64,000 nucleotides of DNA from Isoetes taiwanensis (GCA_021234155.1 JAJEKV010000086.1:4203461-4267460); one strand, 5' to 3'. Numbered from the stretch's first letter, positions 9,050-22,950 are shown. Numbers and translations: made by a program. The notes: generated by a model from the letters alone, not told the origin.

Positions 9050-10960
9050 ATTGTTTTAGGATATGGTCTATGGTTTCAAGAATTATATCTATATCAAATC
9101 CCCCGAACCCCTCGTTATTTTGCTACATATTCTAAACGAGGTGCACCCGGACTACCACGCAGTCGGATCTATCAATCCCACGGCCTGCGTATGTTGGAGC
9201 CTCCGACACCTCTCTCGTTTCGATTATGCTCAATTATGATTGGGGACTTTATGCTCAATTATGATTGGGGACGCCTATGATTTTAAGATGTCAACACTGA
9301 GTTTGCCTAAGGTTTTGATGCTATATATTGCCTCTATACCGGTTTCATTTAAGCTTTTAAATATGAAATACGTGGATTCGAACTCTACTAAAATAACTCA
9401 ATGTCCTAATAAGACTACTTTAACCAATCTAACTAGTGAGCTAATGTGACTTTTTTTATCTTAAATCTATGTTTTTTTTTTTATAATAACCCATTGAATT
9501 GTTTTTTAGGGATATGGTCTATGGTTTCAAGAATTATATCTATATCAAATCCCCTCGAACCCCCTGTTATTTTGCTACATATTCTAAACGAGGTGCACCC
9601 TCGACTACCATACCGCCGGATCTATCAATCCTACGCCCCGGGCATATGTTGGAGCCTCTGGACACCTCTCGTTTCGATTATGCTCAATTATGATTGGGGA
9701 CGCCTTATGCTCAATTATGATTGGGGACGCCTATGATTTTAAGATGTCGAATACGAGTTTGCCTAAGGTTTTGATGCTATATATGCCTCTATCTGTTGGT
9801 TTCATTTAAGCTTTTAAATATGAAATACCGGGGATTTGAACCTCTACTAAAATAACTCAATGTCCTAATAAGACTACTTTAACCAATCTAACTAGTGAGC
9901 TAATGTGACTATTTTTTATCTTAAATCTATGTTTTTTTTTTATAATAACCCATTGAATTGTTTTAGGGATATGGTCTATGGTTTCAAGAATTATATCTAT
10001 ATCAAATCCCCCTGGAACCCCCTGTTATTTTGCTACATATTCTAAACGAGGTGCACCCTGGACTACCACAGTCGTCGGATCTATCAATCCTACGGCCCAG
10101 ACTGTATGTTGGAGCCTCTGGACACCTCTCGTTTCGATTATGCTCAATTATGATTGGGGACGCCTTATGCTCAATTATGATTGGGGACGCCTATGATTTT
10201 AAGATGTCGAATACGAGTTTGCCTAAGGTTTTGATGCTATATCGTGCCTCTATACGGTTTCATTTAAGCTTTTAAATATGAAATACGGGGATTCGAACCT
10301 CTACTAAAATAACTCAATGTCCTAATAAGACTACTTTAACCAATCTAACTAGTGAGCTAATGTGACTATTTTTTATCTTAAATCTATGTTTTTTTTTTAT
10401 AATAACCCATTGAATTGTTTTAGGGATATGGTCTATGGTTTCAAGAATTATATCTATATCAAATCCCCCTGGAACCCCCTGTTATTTTGCTACATATTCT
10501 AAACGAGGTGCACCCTGGACTACCACAGTCGTCGGATCTATCAATCCTACGGCCCAGACTGTATGTTGGAGCCTCTGGACACCTCTCGTTTCGATTATGC
10601 TCAATTATGATTGGGGACGCCTTATGCTCAATTATGATTGGGGACGCCTATGATTTTAAGATGTCGAATACGAGTTTGCCTAAGGTTTTGATGGTATATC
10701 GTGCCTCTATACGGTTTCATTTAAGCTTTTAGAATATGAAATCTGAGGGATTGAACCTCTACTAAAATAACTCAATGTCCTAATAAGACTACTTTAACCA
10801 ATCTAACTAGTGAGCTAATGTGACTATTTTTTATCTTAAATCTATGTTTTTTTTTTATAATGACCCATTGAATTGTTTTAGGGATATGGTCTATGGTTTC
10901 AAGAATTATATCTATATCAAATCCCCCTGGAACCCCCTGTTATTTTGCTACATATTTAGA
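9050..10960 (+). repeat. Tandem array of about 455-bp units, copy A
   Basis: GGATATGGTCTATGGTTTCA recurs at about 9,059, 9,512, 9,968, 10,425 and 10,882 (steps of roughly 454-457 bp); the last unit is truncated. Each unit contains a 27-bp motif beginning TATGCTCAATTATGATTGGG, itself tandemly doubled. It ends in an AT-rich stretch with a poly-T run, then CCATTGAATTGTTTTAG. Units 3 and 4 (from 9,968 and 10,425) are nearly identical, so the array expanded or was homogenised recently. Each unit also carries a tRNA-like promoter on the minus strand. Frames of up to 96 codons recur with the units and are probably not genes. Confidence 0.9.
10289..10360 (-). promoter_or_regulatory. tRNA-like Pol III promoter in the array unit
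   Basis: On the minus strand the text reads TAGCTCACTAGTTAGATTGG then TTAAAG (A-box-like; compare TAGCTCAGTTGGTTAGAG of tRNAs). About 40 bp on comes GGTTCGAATCC (10,299-10,289), a perfect B box. Sites at the same place occur in other units of both arrays (B boxes near 9,380 and 9,835 in copy A). In copy B the GGTTCGAATCC core has lost bases (for example GGGATTCAACC near 28,978 and 29,434). It does not fold as a normal tRNA that I can see, so it is more like the tRNA-derived head of a SINE than a tRNA gene. Confidence 0.6.
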
Positions 10961-11309
10961 CACATGTTTTAGCATTAAACTATTTTCTATAATGGTTTTG
11001 CCAAATTGTGCAGACTAAGACGCAAGGCATTTCTTGGTGCCAATATCTCATGTTAGCATGTGGTAAGTAGTTTTAATTTTGCTTCTTATCTTTCCTTTTC
11101 AAAGAACTGATGCAAGGTTGTTGATCTGATTAACGGGCTTAGACATATTGATTATGCTTTAAAGCTAATAGAGAATAATAGTAATGGTGCTACCGGGCAA
11201 CAAGATTAAACATGTAAATTTTTTAAATAAGCAATGAAGCAAACACTTAAAAAATGTTCCTCATGTTAAATAGTACGAGCACATCTCTCTCGAAGTAGAT
11301 TGGAAACAT
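10961..11309. other. Spacer between array and foldback element
   Basis: AT-rich; matches 30,540-30,907 in copy B. The stretch at about 11,160-11,300 also has an inverted partner inside the foldback element (about 13,900-14,045). No gene seen. Confidence 0.45.
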
Positions 11310-14300
11310 CCTATATTATAAAGTTATTCTCAGAAGGTCGGACTCAAACATAAATTCAGCGGCTGAGATTTGATCATTTCACCTTAATGGTTGAGACGGA
11401 CCGGTGGAGCGGCTATCTTGATTAGTTCGTCGCGGTCAGACCCCGCTGCAGCAGGAGCTTTTGCCGATCGCACCGTCACACCCATGGCTGCCCTCACATG
11501 GTGATCCCACACCGAGCTCGACAGGGTTCGATGCACAGAGCCCGGCGCGAGCGGAGGTTGGTCGAACAACCGCACAACGCCCCGCGAGTTTGGCGCCAGA
11601 CTGCGCGGCGATCCCGCGAATGAGCATGCGAAAGGCTGTTGACAAGATCACCTGCTTTCGAATCTCCTCCCTTTTCAGCATCAGCAATCGGCCTGGAGGC
11701 TCTTTACAGTGACTGACGTCAATTCTGACCGCACGTCGAACGACAGACACGCATCTTTAAAGAAGCTCGCCTCAAACCGATTTGCGCTTGATCTAAACAT
11801 CGCAGGTCTTGTTCCACCATACCAGCCCGCAGTCCGCCAGACCGCGAAGAACCATCTGCAACGCCCCGCTGCATCCAACGTAAGCAGTCTGCAACCGTTT
11901 TGTGCCTGATCCAGGGGTCTCCGTTTTGCCCGGCACCGGCCACCGAGCGTTTGCCTGACACCGCTCACAGCCCACGCTGACTCCGTCGAGCACCTCCATG
12001 CCCATCCATTCAGGCATAGTTAAAAGATTATAGTTATTACAATAACAAATCATGAGTTTAGGTTCGGTGAGAATTGCCCTGCTACTTTGTGCTGCCCAAA
12101 CCAGGCGCTTGAGGATCTCAAATTTCAAAAATAAGGTATTACTTTTCTTTGCCGTGTTTCGTATTGCATTTTGGATAATCATTTTCTTGCTAGAGATGAT
12201 AGAATACATGCGCCAAAACACTAGTTTAATTTTAATCTAATATTGTACGGGTTTAATTATGATCAAAGAAACATGACTACATCATGGTGCGGTGGATTTG
12301 ATATCACATGTCTCTGAGCCTATCTCAGAATAACATATAGGTGCCCAAATTGACAAGACTATAGTTGCATGAAAACCTATGCAATGAATGTAGTCACATA
12401 TCACACCAAACGTCGTAGGACGCTTTAGTTTTCAACGGAATTTACCACCCTTGTTGAATCCATGGATTTGTGTTGAATCTATATCTGATTCACTTGGTGA
12501 CCCATTCCACTTGATGAACACAATCATGTTAGTCCGCTTCTAACAATGTCGCCCCTTTGCTTGACCTGTTGTGCTTAACAGAGTAGCCCTCCAGTAAACC
12601 CAAATTGATGCCATTGTCCATGCTACAGGCTGAATATGGCAGATGGAGCTCCATATTGCTCCACTTAATAGACAAAGGGCAAGATGTCCATCATGACTTT
12701 TGGGCGGAAGTAGTAACCTATAAACTTATGGGCAACAAAACTTGCTTGTGCAAGGGTTTTTCACCGAAGATTTGGAACAAGGTTTGAAGCATTAAAATTT
12801 ATATGTACGTGATTTGCCAAAGACGGTCGAGGGTGTTCTTGGTGGTGGCGATGGTGGTATTCCAGTCCGAGTCGTATGACAAAAATCATCATGTAAGGTA
12901 AGAGAGTAAGTATGTATTATCATATGTGTTGTTGACCGCTTTGTCTTGTAAAACAAAGACTTGCCAAACAACATCCAGCGATGGCTTCGGTAGCGAGACT
13001 GGGGCCTCAGATCGCATGCTCAATCATGCTCTCTTTGCTCAAACTTCAAATATCCCATTTATTAGCGCAGCATACGTGAAAACACATCGCTTATGCTTCA
13101 CCTGTCTGCATCGATCGGCCAGAGTGTATAAAACAACTTATACTACTTTGTAGAAAACCCACAAAGGATTTAGGAGTAAGACTTATAAAGAAATGTAATA
13201 GATGCTTAGAAGTATCTATGAAGGTGTTTTGTGGTCATAATGCAAGGAAATCATGCTGCAGGTTTCACAACAAAAAACAGCGAACTGAAAGAGGTTCTTT
13301 CTGTTGTTAGACAAATGGAGGTGCACATCAATAATGCTTTTTAATCAATGCTTTATTGAAAAGGAATTGCGTAAGATTTAATCTGGCTGTGCATAAAATG
13401 CCAACGCTCCAACGTTTTTCAAGCCAATATCATCAAATGTGCAATTAAGCACACGTAGATACATAATAAAAGGGATAGTTCTTTTCATCTAAGTGTATGA
13501 CCTAGGTACACAAAGAAAAAAACCTAGGCATACATATAAAGCATAATAACTCCAAAGAAAAAAAACCTACATAATTAAAGTTACAAGAAATTTATCGCAG
13601 CTTGCAAACCATGGACATTTTCCCATTTATGTCATGCATAACTAATATGGTGAATCGACATACCACTTTTTACATCTTACTTTTTAATCTAGTAATGATC
13701 CTAGTAATGATTGCATCTAGCCCATTGTATGGGTCCCATGACCATTGGTCTCGCGGACGCTAAAAAACTATTCTATTCCTATTTTATTTCGTTTCAATCT
13801 TCCTTAAAACCAATGTCATAACATATTGTTTCAACTCGAAAAAAAAAGAATTATAGAGCGAGCATACTATAAGCTCCCGTAAGCCCCCGCAATGTAACAT
13901 ATAATACAATATTAGTTATGTTTCCAATCTAAACTCGTAGAGATATTATGCAAATGACTATTTAGTTTTACGAAGTAGCTTTACTAGGCCCAAAAATTTA
14001 TATTAAGCCTTAACTTATGGCTCAGCAACGCTGGGCACCATTACTAACTAAAATGCCAATTGGAAAACTAAAACGTCTCAGCATTTGAGTGTGTAAGATA
14101 ATAACGGCTTCTGTTCATTACACTTCAAGTTTTTTCATCTCGCAACTATAGTCTTGTGGCTGGGACATCATATCATTTCCGCATGGCTAGAACATGTGAT
14201 ATCAACCCCCGCACCATGATGTAAATGGCAAGCATCGATCATAATTTTGGCTTAAATATAATGTTAATGAGGAACGAGATTTTGCTAACATGTTATTCTA

Positions 14301-15419
14301 TCATCTCTAACCTAAAAATGATTATCCAAGAACTGTACTTAAACACGCTACGTTTAAAATAACACATCCCTTTATTTTTCAAAGAAAATTTGAGATCCTC
14401 AACCGCCTGGGTTGGAACGAAAGCACAAAAAACAATGGTGCACTTGTGCACCGGGCCTAAACCATGAAGTTTTTGTTGTTGGTCAGGTACGATGCTTTGC
14501 TTGCTAAGTCTGCCTCTCCGATTGATAAATTGTAATAGAGCTCGTCGAAATATGAAAACAAAGATCCAACTTAAACACTCAAATAAAATGAAGCTTAAGC
14601 TTTGAGCTTAAAACAAAGAACCCATATGGATCAAGCACAAACGAGCAAAACTTTGAATGATTTTGGAGAATATCACTTACATGTTCGCTCGCTTTGGACG
14701 CTCACGAGACTATGACTACTGGGACTTTTGAATGCAAACGCTTCTCGAATTTTCGTGAATGCATACTGTAAAATTGCTAATAAGTTCTACTTGTTTAGAT
14801 CCAAAGCGCAAATCTATGATGTTTGAGGGAAACACACCTTGAGCTTTTTAAAAGATCGTGATTCCTGGCTAATATTCCGTATGCCATAATCAGAATTATC
14901 AAACTGATCCAATCCTTTGTAAAGAGCCCTCAAATTTCAGAATTTGTTAAAGTTAGAAAAGGAGAGATTTCTTGTAAAACAAGAGTCTTACATTAGCAAG
15001 AATTCTAGCTTTACAACTCTCGCATGCCCTCTACAAAGCAGGGATCCTCACGAGTAGCTGGGGTGCCCCGCTCAAACTCAAGAGCCTCCTAAACCTGAGA
15101 TGGTTGCTCACATGGGTCCGATCTGCCCCAAAACCCCCGCTCACCAACTCCCCGTGGCATCGAACCCAATCGAGCTCCCCACGCTTGTTATGGGATCCAC
15201 CATACGTAAGTTTCCGGCCAAACTCAAGCAGCCTCCTAAAACTCCGATTGTTGTCTACCGTCCGATCTCACTAAACTCCTCGCCACCGAACTCCTCGTGT
15301 ACTTGAACCCAACGAGATAGCCTTCCACCAGATCAAATCTCAACCATTAATTGAAATGATCAACCCGCCTTTGAATTTGTGGGCTAATCCACTTTGCTAA
15401 TAACTTTATGTAATATAGG
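11310..15419. mobile_element. Foldback-type element with long inverted arms, copy A
   Basis: The left edge CCTATATTATAAAGTTATT (11,310 on) is mirrored at the right edge TAACTTTATGTAATATAGG (to 15,419). Arms of roughly 1.2-1.4 kb run inward. For example, the text around 12,100-12,330 (TTGAGGATCTCAAATTTC ... GATATCACATG) is the reverse complement of text at 14,185-14,405. The interior (about 12.5-14.0 kb) has no convincing gene. It fits a non-autonomous foldback or Mutator-like element with very long terminal inverted repeats. The arms in copy A are more diverged than in copy B. No target-site duplication can be fixed. Confidence 0.6.
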
Positions 15420-15454
15420 ATAGTTTTAGGTTACAAATCATGAAATCTTGTTTG

Positions 15455-17792
15455 ATATTCTTCTTCTCTTTGCATCAAGGAAGAGATCGAAGCCGCTTCA
15501 ACTAAAAAGGAATATGCAAATATGCTATTGTGGAGCACTATTTCCATTAGTGAGTGGGTGGTGGATGAAGCTCAGATGCGTGATGGTAGTCATAGATTAT
15601 TAACCAGTCAGCTGATGATACTCTCTCTTCTTGTGCGTAAGAGAGGAATTTATGAATGAAGGGCTCATTTGATACTTTCTCCTTGGCCTGTGCATTCTTC
15701 TCTCGACCAGTAAATGCCTGATTATGCTCAAACACCCCTCCTCCCCCTTGTTTGCCTCATTCCCTTGGAAGGTGCCTCTGCACAGTGTACTGTCGCTGGG
15801 TATTCCCTCGGAGGGGATGTTTCATGGGGAGGGTGTGGGATTCCAGCCCCCAATTGGTGGAAGGTAGCAAGCTGGGTTCACAGGTAGGATCACTATTGCT
15901 GCTCAAGATTTTGTAGCACTCATGTATACAAGATCCGCAATGTTGCTATTCTCAAGGTAAGATACAGCTTGATAGGATTGTTCAAATTTGTGGGCGGGAT
16001 GATGAAGGGGCGGTTGTTAAAGTGGCTTGTGAGGTTCCACTTCCGGAGGATGGGGGCTGGCCATCCTGGATTTAGCATCGCATAGTAAGGTGTTGGTCTC
16101 TAAGTTTCTACTGGAAAGGCCTGCAAGATGGAGCATCTTTCCCTGTACGGTCATGTTGGTACTTTTCTGCTACTAGGGAAGTGCTGGAAAGCTGGGTCGC
16201 CAGGCATGTGAGTTGCCTGGGCACGTTGTATGGTCTCCCGCCTTTCCCACATGCATCCCCTTTCTCATGGGGTGTTGTGGGCTTGGGACTATGTGCGGCC
16301 CGCTCTTTCAGCCCAGATTATGCCTCAGTTTATCACCACTTCTCCTTTCTTGTGGGTCTTCACCGCACTCTGCCCTTACCACTGCAGACAGTTTCCTGGA
16401 CGCAGTTCCTGAGGCGTGGCCACAGTGCTCACCCTTGGAGGATTGGTATTGGGGTGGTCACCAGCTTCGTGGGAGTTCTTTCAGCATTATGAAATTTGAG
16501 ATCTCATTTCATCCCCATAAGAATCCTCCAATGGAATGTGGCTGCCCTCTATTAACTCCAATTAATGCAGCACCAACAACTTCATTGTTCTTGTTTTTTC
16601 CCATAATCTTTTGATCCACGGGTCAAAAACGCTATGCTGCTTTGTTGCATTAGATGCTAATGAAAAGATCTTTCCAACGTATATATAGTTATGTGATGTA
16701 TTTCAACATGCTTTATATGTTGTTAACCTTAAAAAATATGATTTTTTTGCTTATTTTATATATATTTATATCAGAAAAGATGTATGAATGGATATACTAG
16801 ATAGATTCTTGTGAAGACGCAACCCATTGCTACAAAAAAAGTTTTGAATCGGAGTTCCGGATCAAAAGTTATAATGGAAAAATGATACTACGTAAGAAGC
16901 GTAAATCGCGACACATAGTCACATAATAATCGGAATGAGAGATACTGAGCTCTTCTCTATTGACAGCTTTAAAGTTGACATGGCATTTTAAGCATGTAAT
17001 GGGACAAAATGTGGATCTCATTTTCCTCTAATGCTCACTACCAAGGGCAAAGTGACTGGGCTATCTCGGGAACAAGTGGCGGAGTATTCACACACATACC
17101 TATAGTCCTCGTGATGATGTGGTGGTGCGTGTTTGAAAGGTTCATCCAGATGTTGTATCTTCTTGTTTTAGGCGTCTTGTTACCGGTGTTGGCTATTCAT
17201 GACACCGCCTCTTCCCAAGTGGTCGCTGCAGCTTCCTGCCTCATGGCGCCCGGCTTGGACGGGACATGGAGCTCACTTCCTCCAATCAAGGTTAGTGCTC
17301 TGCAAGGTGGTCAGACGTAAGGGAATGTCCTTGTGAGTCATTTAGTTGTGGTGTGAGCCCTCTTGCCCTTTGTTGTGGCCTTCATCGTGAGATCGTGAGT
17401 ATTGTCTCGGGTTTTATGCCTCATCATAAAGTCATTTCGGATTGGGGTCAGGGCTCTATTTCGTAAGATTGACTAGCCACTGTCGCCTAAGTGTGTATCC
17501 TCGTGCTGGCTGCTCAGTGCGCAGAAGCCTCGTATCCGTGTGTGTGTGTGCTTGTTGGTGTAGTTGATTGGAAGGGCAGATTGTGGATCTTTCAGATTCA
17601 CTGCACTCTCCTCGATTCCCGACCTGTGTACAAGCTATTTCAAAGCTTCTCGTGTTCTTCTACAGAGTTGCGTAGCTTCTTTGTGAGTTTGTGGAGTGTC
17701 GAGGTATCACTGCCTCTTTGGGGCGCTTCTTTCTCCTCACTTGCATTGTAACACACCATTCTTTAATATATTGATGACACAATTCTTCAAAA
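15455..17792 (+). mobile_element. 5'-truncated L1-like LINE, copy A (decayed)
   Basis: Direct counterpart of 35,455-37,816. The reverse-transcriptase FADDT region is damaged here (near 15,605-15,630 it reads like SADDTL). Later fragments match the copy B frames, and the 3' end is an A-rich run after GATGACACAATTCTTC (about 17,770-17,800). As in copy B, the coding text is interrupted by an AT-rich segment (about 16,495-17,015) bounded by GATCTCATTT repeats. Confidence 0.65.
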
Positions 17793-17799
17793 AAAAAAG

Positions 17800-19045
17800 A
17801 GTTGTTAATGGATGTAACTGGATAAAGGTGCTAGCTTGGTCATAAATTTTTAAATCTGGATTTAATAATATGCCGTATAGATCTCATTTCATTTGCAATA
17901 GACCGTTGTGTATATTCGATGAAGTGCCTTGTTTCTAGCTTTGAACCTTGCATTTTGAAATATATACAGGATGTGTTATTTGAAAAGGATCAGGCATTTA
18001 ATTTGTAATGTGTATTATTTAGTCTTTCCATCCTATTCTGGCTTTTATACTTATGCCACCCTTTGTGCCTACTTTATTCGCTGTGATTTGCCATGATGAC
18101 TAACTATTTGACCACTTCTTTTCCAAAGATCATCATCAACATAAATATTAAATCTTGCTACATTAAATGATCCATTGTATATCGTAATCATGCCTGTATA
18201 GTACGTTGATTTGATATTTTAAAATATTAGGTGGATGAAGAACAATGACGTAAGATGGTTTTGGGCTTACCATCATTTTTTTTTCCGCATGTACATGTGT
18301 CTATATGATGCACTGCAATTAAAACTTATTTATAAAGTTTCCATTTGGACCTCTTTTGTGAGCTCATTGATATTCTCAAGGGAGAAGTGCAAGATGAGAA
18401 GCTTAGTAGACATCCCAAAATTACCGGTATCCGATAAAGTAGTGAGTACACTTATTTTACCCACCATTGTGGGATGAATTAATTTCGCCAATTATCTTAT
18501 CTTTTAAAATGGGATTACATATTTCAGGTTGGAATATCGAAGTACACCGCATGCGTTTTCCGCAGACCTTTTTTCTCTGATCTCTACTATTTTTTGCGTT
18601 CAAATTTTGTTTCGCCGAAAGGCAATGGCGCATCGTACGCCCATAGCCGGCCTTTATCATCGCTTTTAATTTATTAGATTTGGCGCTATCCTCAGGCTCC
18701 TTCCGACCAGAGGTTATATAGCTTCTTTTCTTCAGCTTAAGCTTGCACCATTACTCGAACTGCTTAAAAATTTAGAGCCACCACTTTGTTTGCACCATGA
18801 GCTATGACCCAAGTAAACCTAGCTAACGCCTTGCAATTTTATCTTAAAATGCTCTTCATCTTGGTGATACCCCAGATCTCCTTTGTACTTGAAGGCAAGT
18901 TCTTCTCCATTTTATGTACATGACTGGTTCATTTTAGATCATCTTGGGGTTTAAAAGTAGCAGGGAAGCTGTGGATTCAAGACATGGCTTAAGTCAACCA
19001 AGTAATCGGGCTGATATCTAAAGGCCATCTTAAGGATTCATATAT
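17800..19045. other. Unassigned segment between LINE and transposon, copy A
   Basis: Counterpart of 37,817-39,157. It holds short frames only, such as a 31-residue stretch at about 18,340-18,440 that is kept in both copies (GEVQDEKLSRHPKLLL in copy B). I cannot assign it. Confidence 0.35.
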
Positions 19046-19979
19046 GGGTCTGGTTAGATATTGGGTATTAAAGCACCATCCGGACCAGAGTCTTGAAGGA
19101 CTTAAAAAGTTCTCAAAAAGGCAATTTTTACAGTATCGAAATTTTGACGCACCGGTCAGTAGTCATTACGTATGAAAAATTAACAGCCAACTTTTCAAAC
19201 AAAGCTCACTCCACTCTGAAAAATGCCACACCCATTAAGCGCCATAACTATAATTCGCTTCCTCACCCTCCTTCAAGATTTCTCAAGGAATCGCTTATTA
19301 TTATGGGCTTTCTTCATAACCTATCCATTCTCCATCTGTGTACATATGATAATTCCAGAGCGATTTTTTGTAGCTATTGTGTTTCAAATTACTTCCCTAA
19401 GGATGTATTGAGCATTTTACAAACCTCTCTCATGATTTGTTTTATCTATGCTACTGCTCATATTCGGTAAAGAATTGTGGTATTGCATCATAAACGGAGT
19501 AGTTATAGGTTAGGCCCTTTGGTTAACATGGATGCTTGAATAAAATTTCACCATAGGAAACAATGAAAGTATAAAGACCCTTAAATCTTGGAAAAGAAGA
19601 GCTGGCCATGATTCTGATTTCTAGCAAAACATTAGAAACATTCGCCAAAGATAACTAATCTTGCACTCATTATATTCTGCTCACCTTCAATTGAAGTTTA
19701 CAATTAATTTAGGTAGTCCGGACCCCACGTTGCTGCTTAGTCCATTGCGGTTTGTGGTGCTTGAGAGCAACGCGATGGATCCATTTTAGCAAATTGCTTC
19801 CGAATGATGAGCTGATGGCTACTCCAAAATCAAATTTGGGGCGTAACTGTAATCGGCGTAAATAAGGTGGCTGGCGAGAGTTAATAGATTGCTATGGCGG
19901 AAGTTAGCTGATCCGTGTTGTACCCTCGAACAGAGACTTTCAAAGACGCCTGTGACAACACACCCATTAACACGATCTA

Positions 19980-22950
19980 GTTTGATCAATCAAAGACGAT
20001 TTAATGTTCACCTTAAATCTTCTCCGAAACGGGCTTCTAGAGAAGAAGGCAACGACACTGGAAAAGAGATAGGAGAGGGAGAAAGAAAATATCCAGCCTC
20101 AAGTTGACAGCTGCTTGAGTGCTAGAAGGTCAAGAATTATCCAAGAGTTTGACGATTATTTCAATAATATCACAGCCTTTGAACAGTGACAAGGCAATCA
20201 GTACAATTCAGGAAGGAGTTAGAAGAAGAAATTGCCATCGAGGTGGATTTTAGTTGGTCGAAGCAAGATCATTTTTCAAGATACCTAATCAAGAAAAAAG
20301 AAACTAAGGAAGACAGATATATGCAAGTCCATTGCAAATGGTATCTCTCAATAGCAACAAACCAACCAGCCTCGTATGCACGCCTCCCTTCATGTATATT
20401 AAATCATGTTTGAGAATTTCACATAAGTTCCTCGGGATAGAACACATGAGTCTCAATTACATGTAGCTATGAGAAAGTTTGTTACAAAAGATGGGGAAAG
20501 AATTGATCATCCAATAGCTAACCGCCAGAAATTTCTCGTAATTATTATGCTTTATATGTTTCGCATCGCTTTGTTCGGCCAACATTAGATTATTTTTAAT
20601 TTTTAAACCTCATATTTCCTGGGTTTACGAGGAAGTTGCAATTTTACCTTCAAAAGAATTAATGAAAATGAAGACTTTCATGTACCCACATTTGAATTGA
20701 TGAAGCCATCTTTTGGTGAGGCGCTTAAAGAAAGAGAGATCCATACGCCAATACGCACATGCACTTTTTGAGTATGGATGCAAGACTCAACAAAATCCTA
20801 ATGGGTATCCAAATGGGTGTACAAAAGAACAATCAACAGTTGCTTGTAGATGGTAACTTCAGAGCAAGAACCATGTCGGCAACCACTAGTGATTTTGAGT
20901 AAATGGTCTGCTCTAAAGAAGAAGCATAAAGTAGCCTGCACAAACATCAATGTCTCTGCATGGCACGCAAGGATTGTGGGGCCGGAAAGTGCTGCACTCT
21001 TAAAGTTTGTCTCTTCCAATATTATGACAAGCCGCAAAGATATTACCGCCAAAGAACTTTAATTAGGCAGTAGTGTTTGCTTTTTTGTCCTATGGAGAAG
21101 AGTTGAAAACTGATTACACAGGAGGAAATAGTCTCTAAAAGGTATTCATTAATAACGAATTTGTGTTCAGAACATGCTTTTAAACAAACCGCAAACTCGA
21201 GGTAAATGTTCATGGTTTGAAATCAGCAAGAAGTTGGATACATGAAGGAGACTTAAACAAGAAAAAAATGGGAGGAGGAAACCAGCAAAGTAGCAAGACT
21301 TGGTATACAGAACGAGTCAAATTATGAAGTGCTCTAAGATAATGCAGGTACAGCTTTTTATCACACACAATTATGTGGCATCAAACAACAGATGTCGATA
21401 TCTTCAAGATGCAATTGTCTCAGAATTGACTTGATGAAAATTACAGCTTTAAATCTGAGGGAGGGTACAATCTTGCCACCGGGCACAGATCAAAGCCCCA
21501 CTCGTTCATATAAGTGGTTTTAACTACATACTCAAAATGCATGGGCTATTACATGTGCTGCATGTGCCGATCGCCTCCTCATTGCTCTTTCAAACTCTTC
21601 ACCGCCTCTTCCATAGCCCTTCTTCATTGCCCCTTCAAAAATCATGAGTATTTTCTATTACAAAGGATATAATGAGTATATTAGTGATGCAAATGATGAT
21701 GGCATAAATTATTTGGTGAAGTGTTTAGAAGGTGGCCAGATGGTCAAAAAACCGGGTAGGTCAATAAAAAGTACTGCTAGACATGCAAACCCAAGCCGAG
21801 ACAGAGAGATGGTGTTAAAGAGGCGTAGTGAGAAGAAAGGTGATAAGTCGGGAAAAGAAAGAAGAAGACAATGAGACCCTGAAGGAGACCATCAAAGACT
21901 AACGAGAGAAATTATAAAGGAAGTGCACTTTTTATATTTCAGATGACAGAGCATAGCAATCGAGTTTGTACAACATTGCTTGAAAGTAATATGCCGACCA
22001 AGCCAGAGCATGTAACATTGAGTACAAGAAACATATTTTTGGAGTGATGGTTGCACATCCCGCAAAGGAGCAAGGCCGTTTCGTATTAGGGAAGGGAACT
22101 ATGTGTGTAGTGAAGGAATTGAGGATGAGTGAATTTTGCAAAGGAGAACATGATGGACAAGGTGCAATATTGAAAAGGATTTTATGTGAGAGCAATTGAA
22201 GTATAGAGATCTGAAATTGAGCGCAAGCAAAACATTGATTGGTGAATCAAGAAGATGTGAATAACTACCAAACCTCTATATAAGAAGGTTAGATTTTTCT
22301 TAGGATTTGAAGTTGCATGAATTGCTTTATATTGCAGGTTCTTTTGGCATATTGATCCCCAAAGTGTAGACAACTGAAAGGAAGGAGGAGAACACTAGCG
22401 GGAGCCTAAACTTCATTGCATCGCACTATGTGACAAAAAGAACCCCGCAAAGTTGCTTACGCGCCTCTCTTTGCTATTGTCTTACTAGCTTTTGTGCGGA
22501 ATGATTGCAACGAACAAAGCACGCTTGGGGAGCATGGCCTGCTGTGCTATAACTAAAACCAAAGATGAATCAAGGTCGGAGAAACATCCACAAAGAATTA
22601 GTCGTGGGGAAGAAGAAGGAAGAAGAAGAAGATGACCTTAGTTCCTCTTCTAGAAGTTGGAGATAACTTTGTCGTAAAATGCACATCCAGTATGATGATG
22701 AGGGAGTTGACTTTATGTTCTTAGGTGTACAAGAGACTCAAACATACAATATTAGATACATAGTGAAGTACGTTTGGAGCATCGTATCAGTAGGAGGTTA
22801 TAGTTTCCTGCCATTACTATGCAAAACAGATGCACTCCAAATTGTTGCTATTGGACAAGCCAGTTGTTAGTTTGTATAGCCACCTTATTTGTGAAGTTTG
22901 ATAGAATCTCGGTAACAACAGCTAAGATGAGGAAGAGACATGCCAAAAGC
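19980..22950 (+). pseudogene. Putative DDE transposase, copy A (fragmented)
   Basis: Counterpart of 40,201-43,382. Recognisable pieces are GEGERKYPASS (20,070 on), the AWHARIVGPE region near 20,960, YNEYISDANDDGINYLVK (21,670-21,715), a Lys/Arg-rich linker to 21,874, the WSDGCTS-like stretch at about 22,040-22,065, and FFWHIDPQSVDN near 22,338-22,373. The small intron with ends GTTAGA...TTGCAG (about 22,287-22,339) is also kept. Stops and frameshifts are far more numerous than in copy B and often fall at CTG/CAG positions. Confidence 0.6.

Noticed and set aside
10280-10360. A genuine tRNA gene
   Set aside because: The B box is perfect, but I could not pair acceptor or anticodon stems; kept only as a tRNA-like promoter.
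9446-10732. Recurring 72-96 codon frames in the array units
   Set aside because: They recur only because the 455-bp unit recurs. Frames break in copy B units and no domain is present.
9050-10960. CRISPR-like array
   Set aside because: Units are about 455 bp with no spacer-repeat alternation, and the genome is eukaryotic.
11384-11968. Overlapping frames on both strands in a GC-richer block
   Set aside because: They fall in the left arm of the foldback element, and neither copy B nor the opposite arm conserves them.
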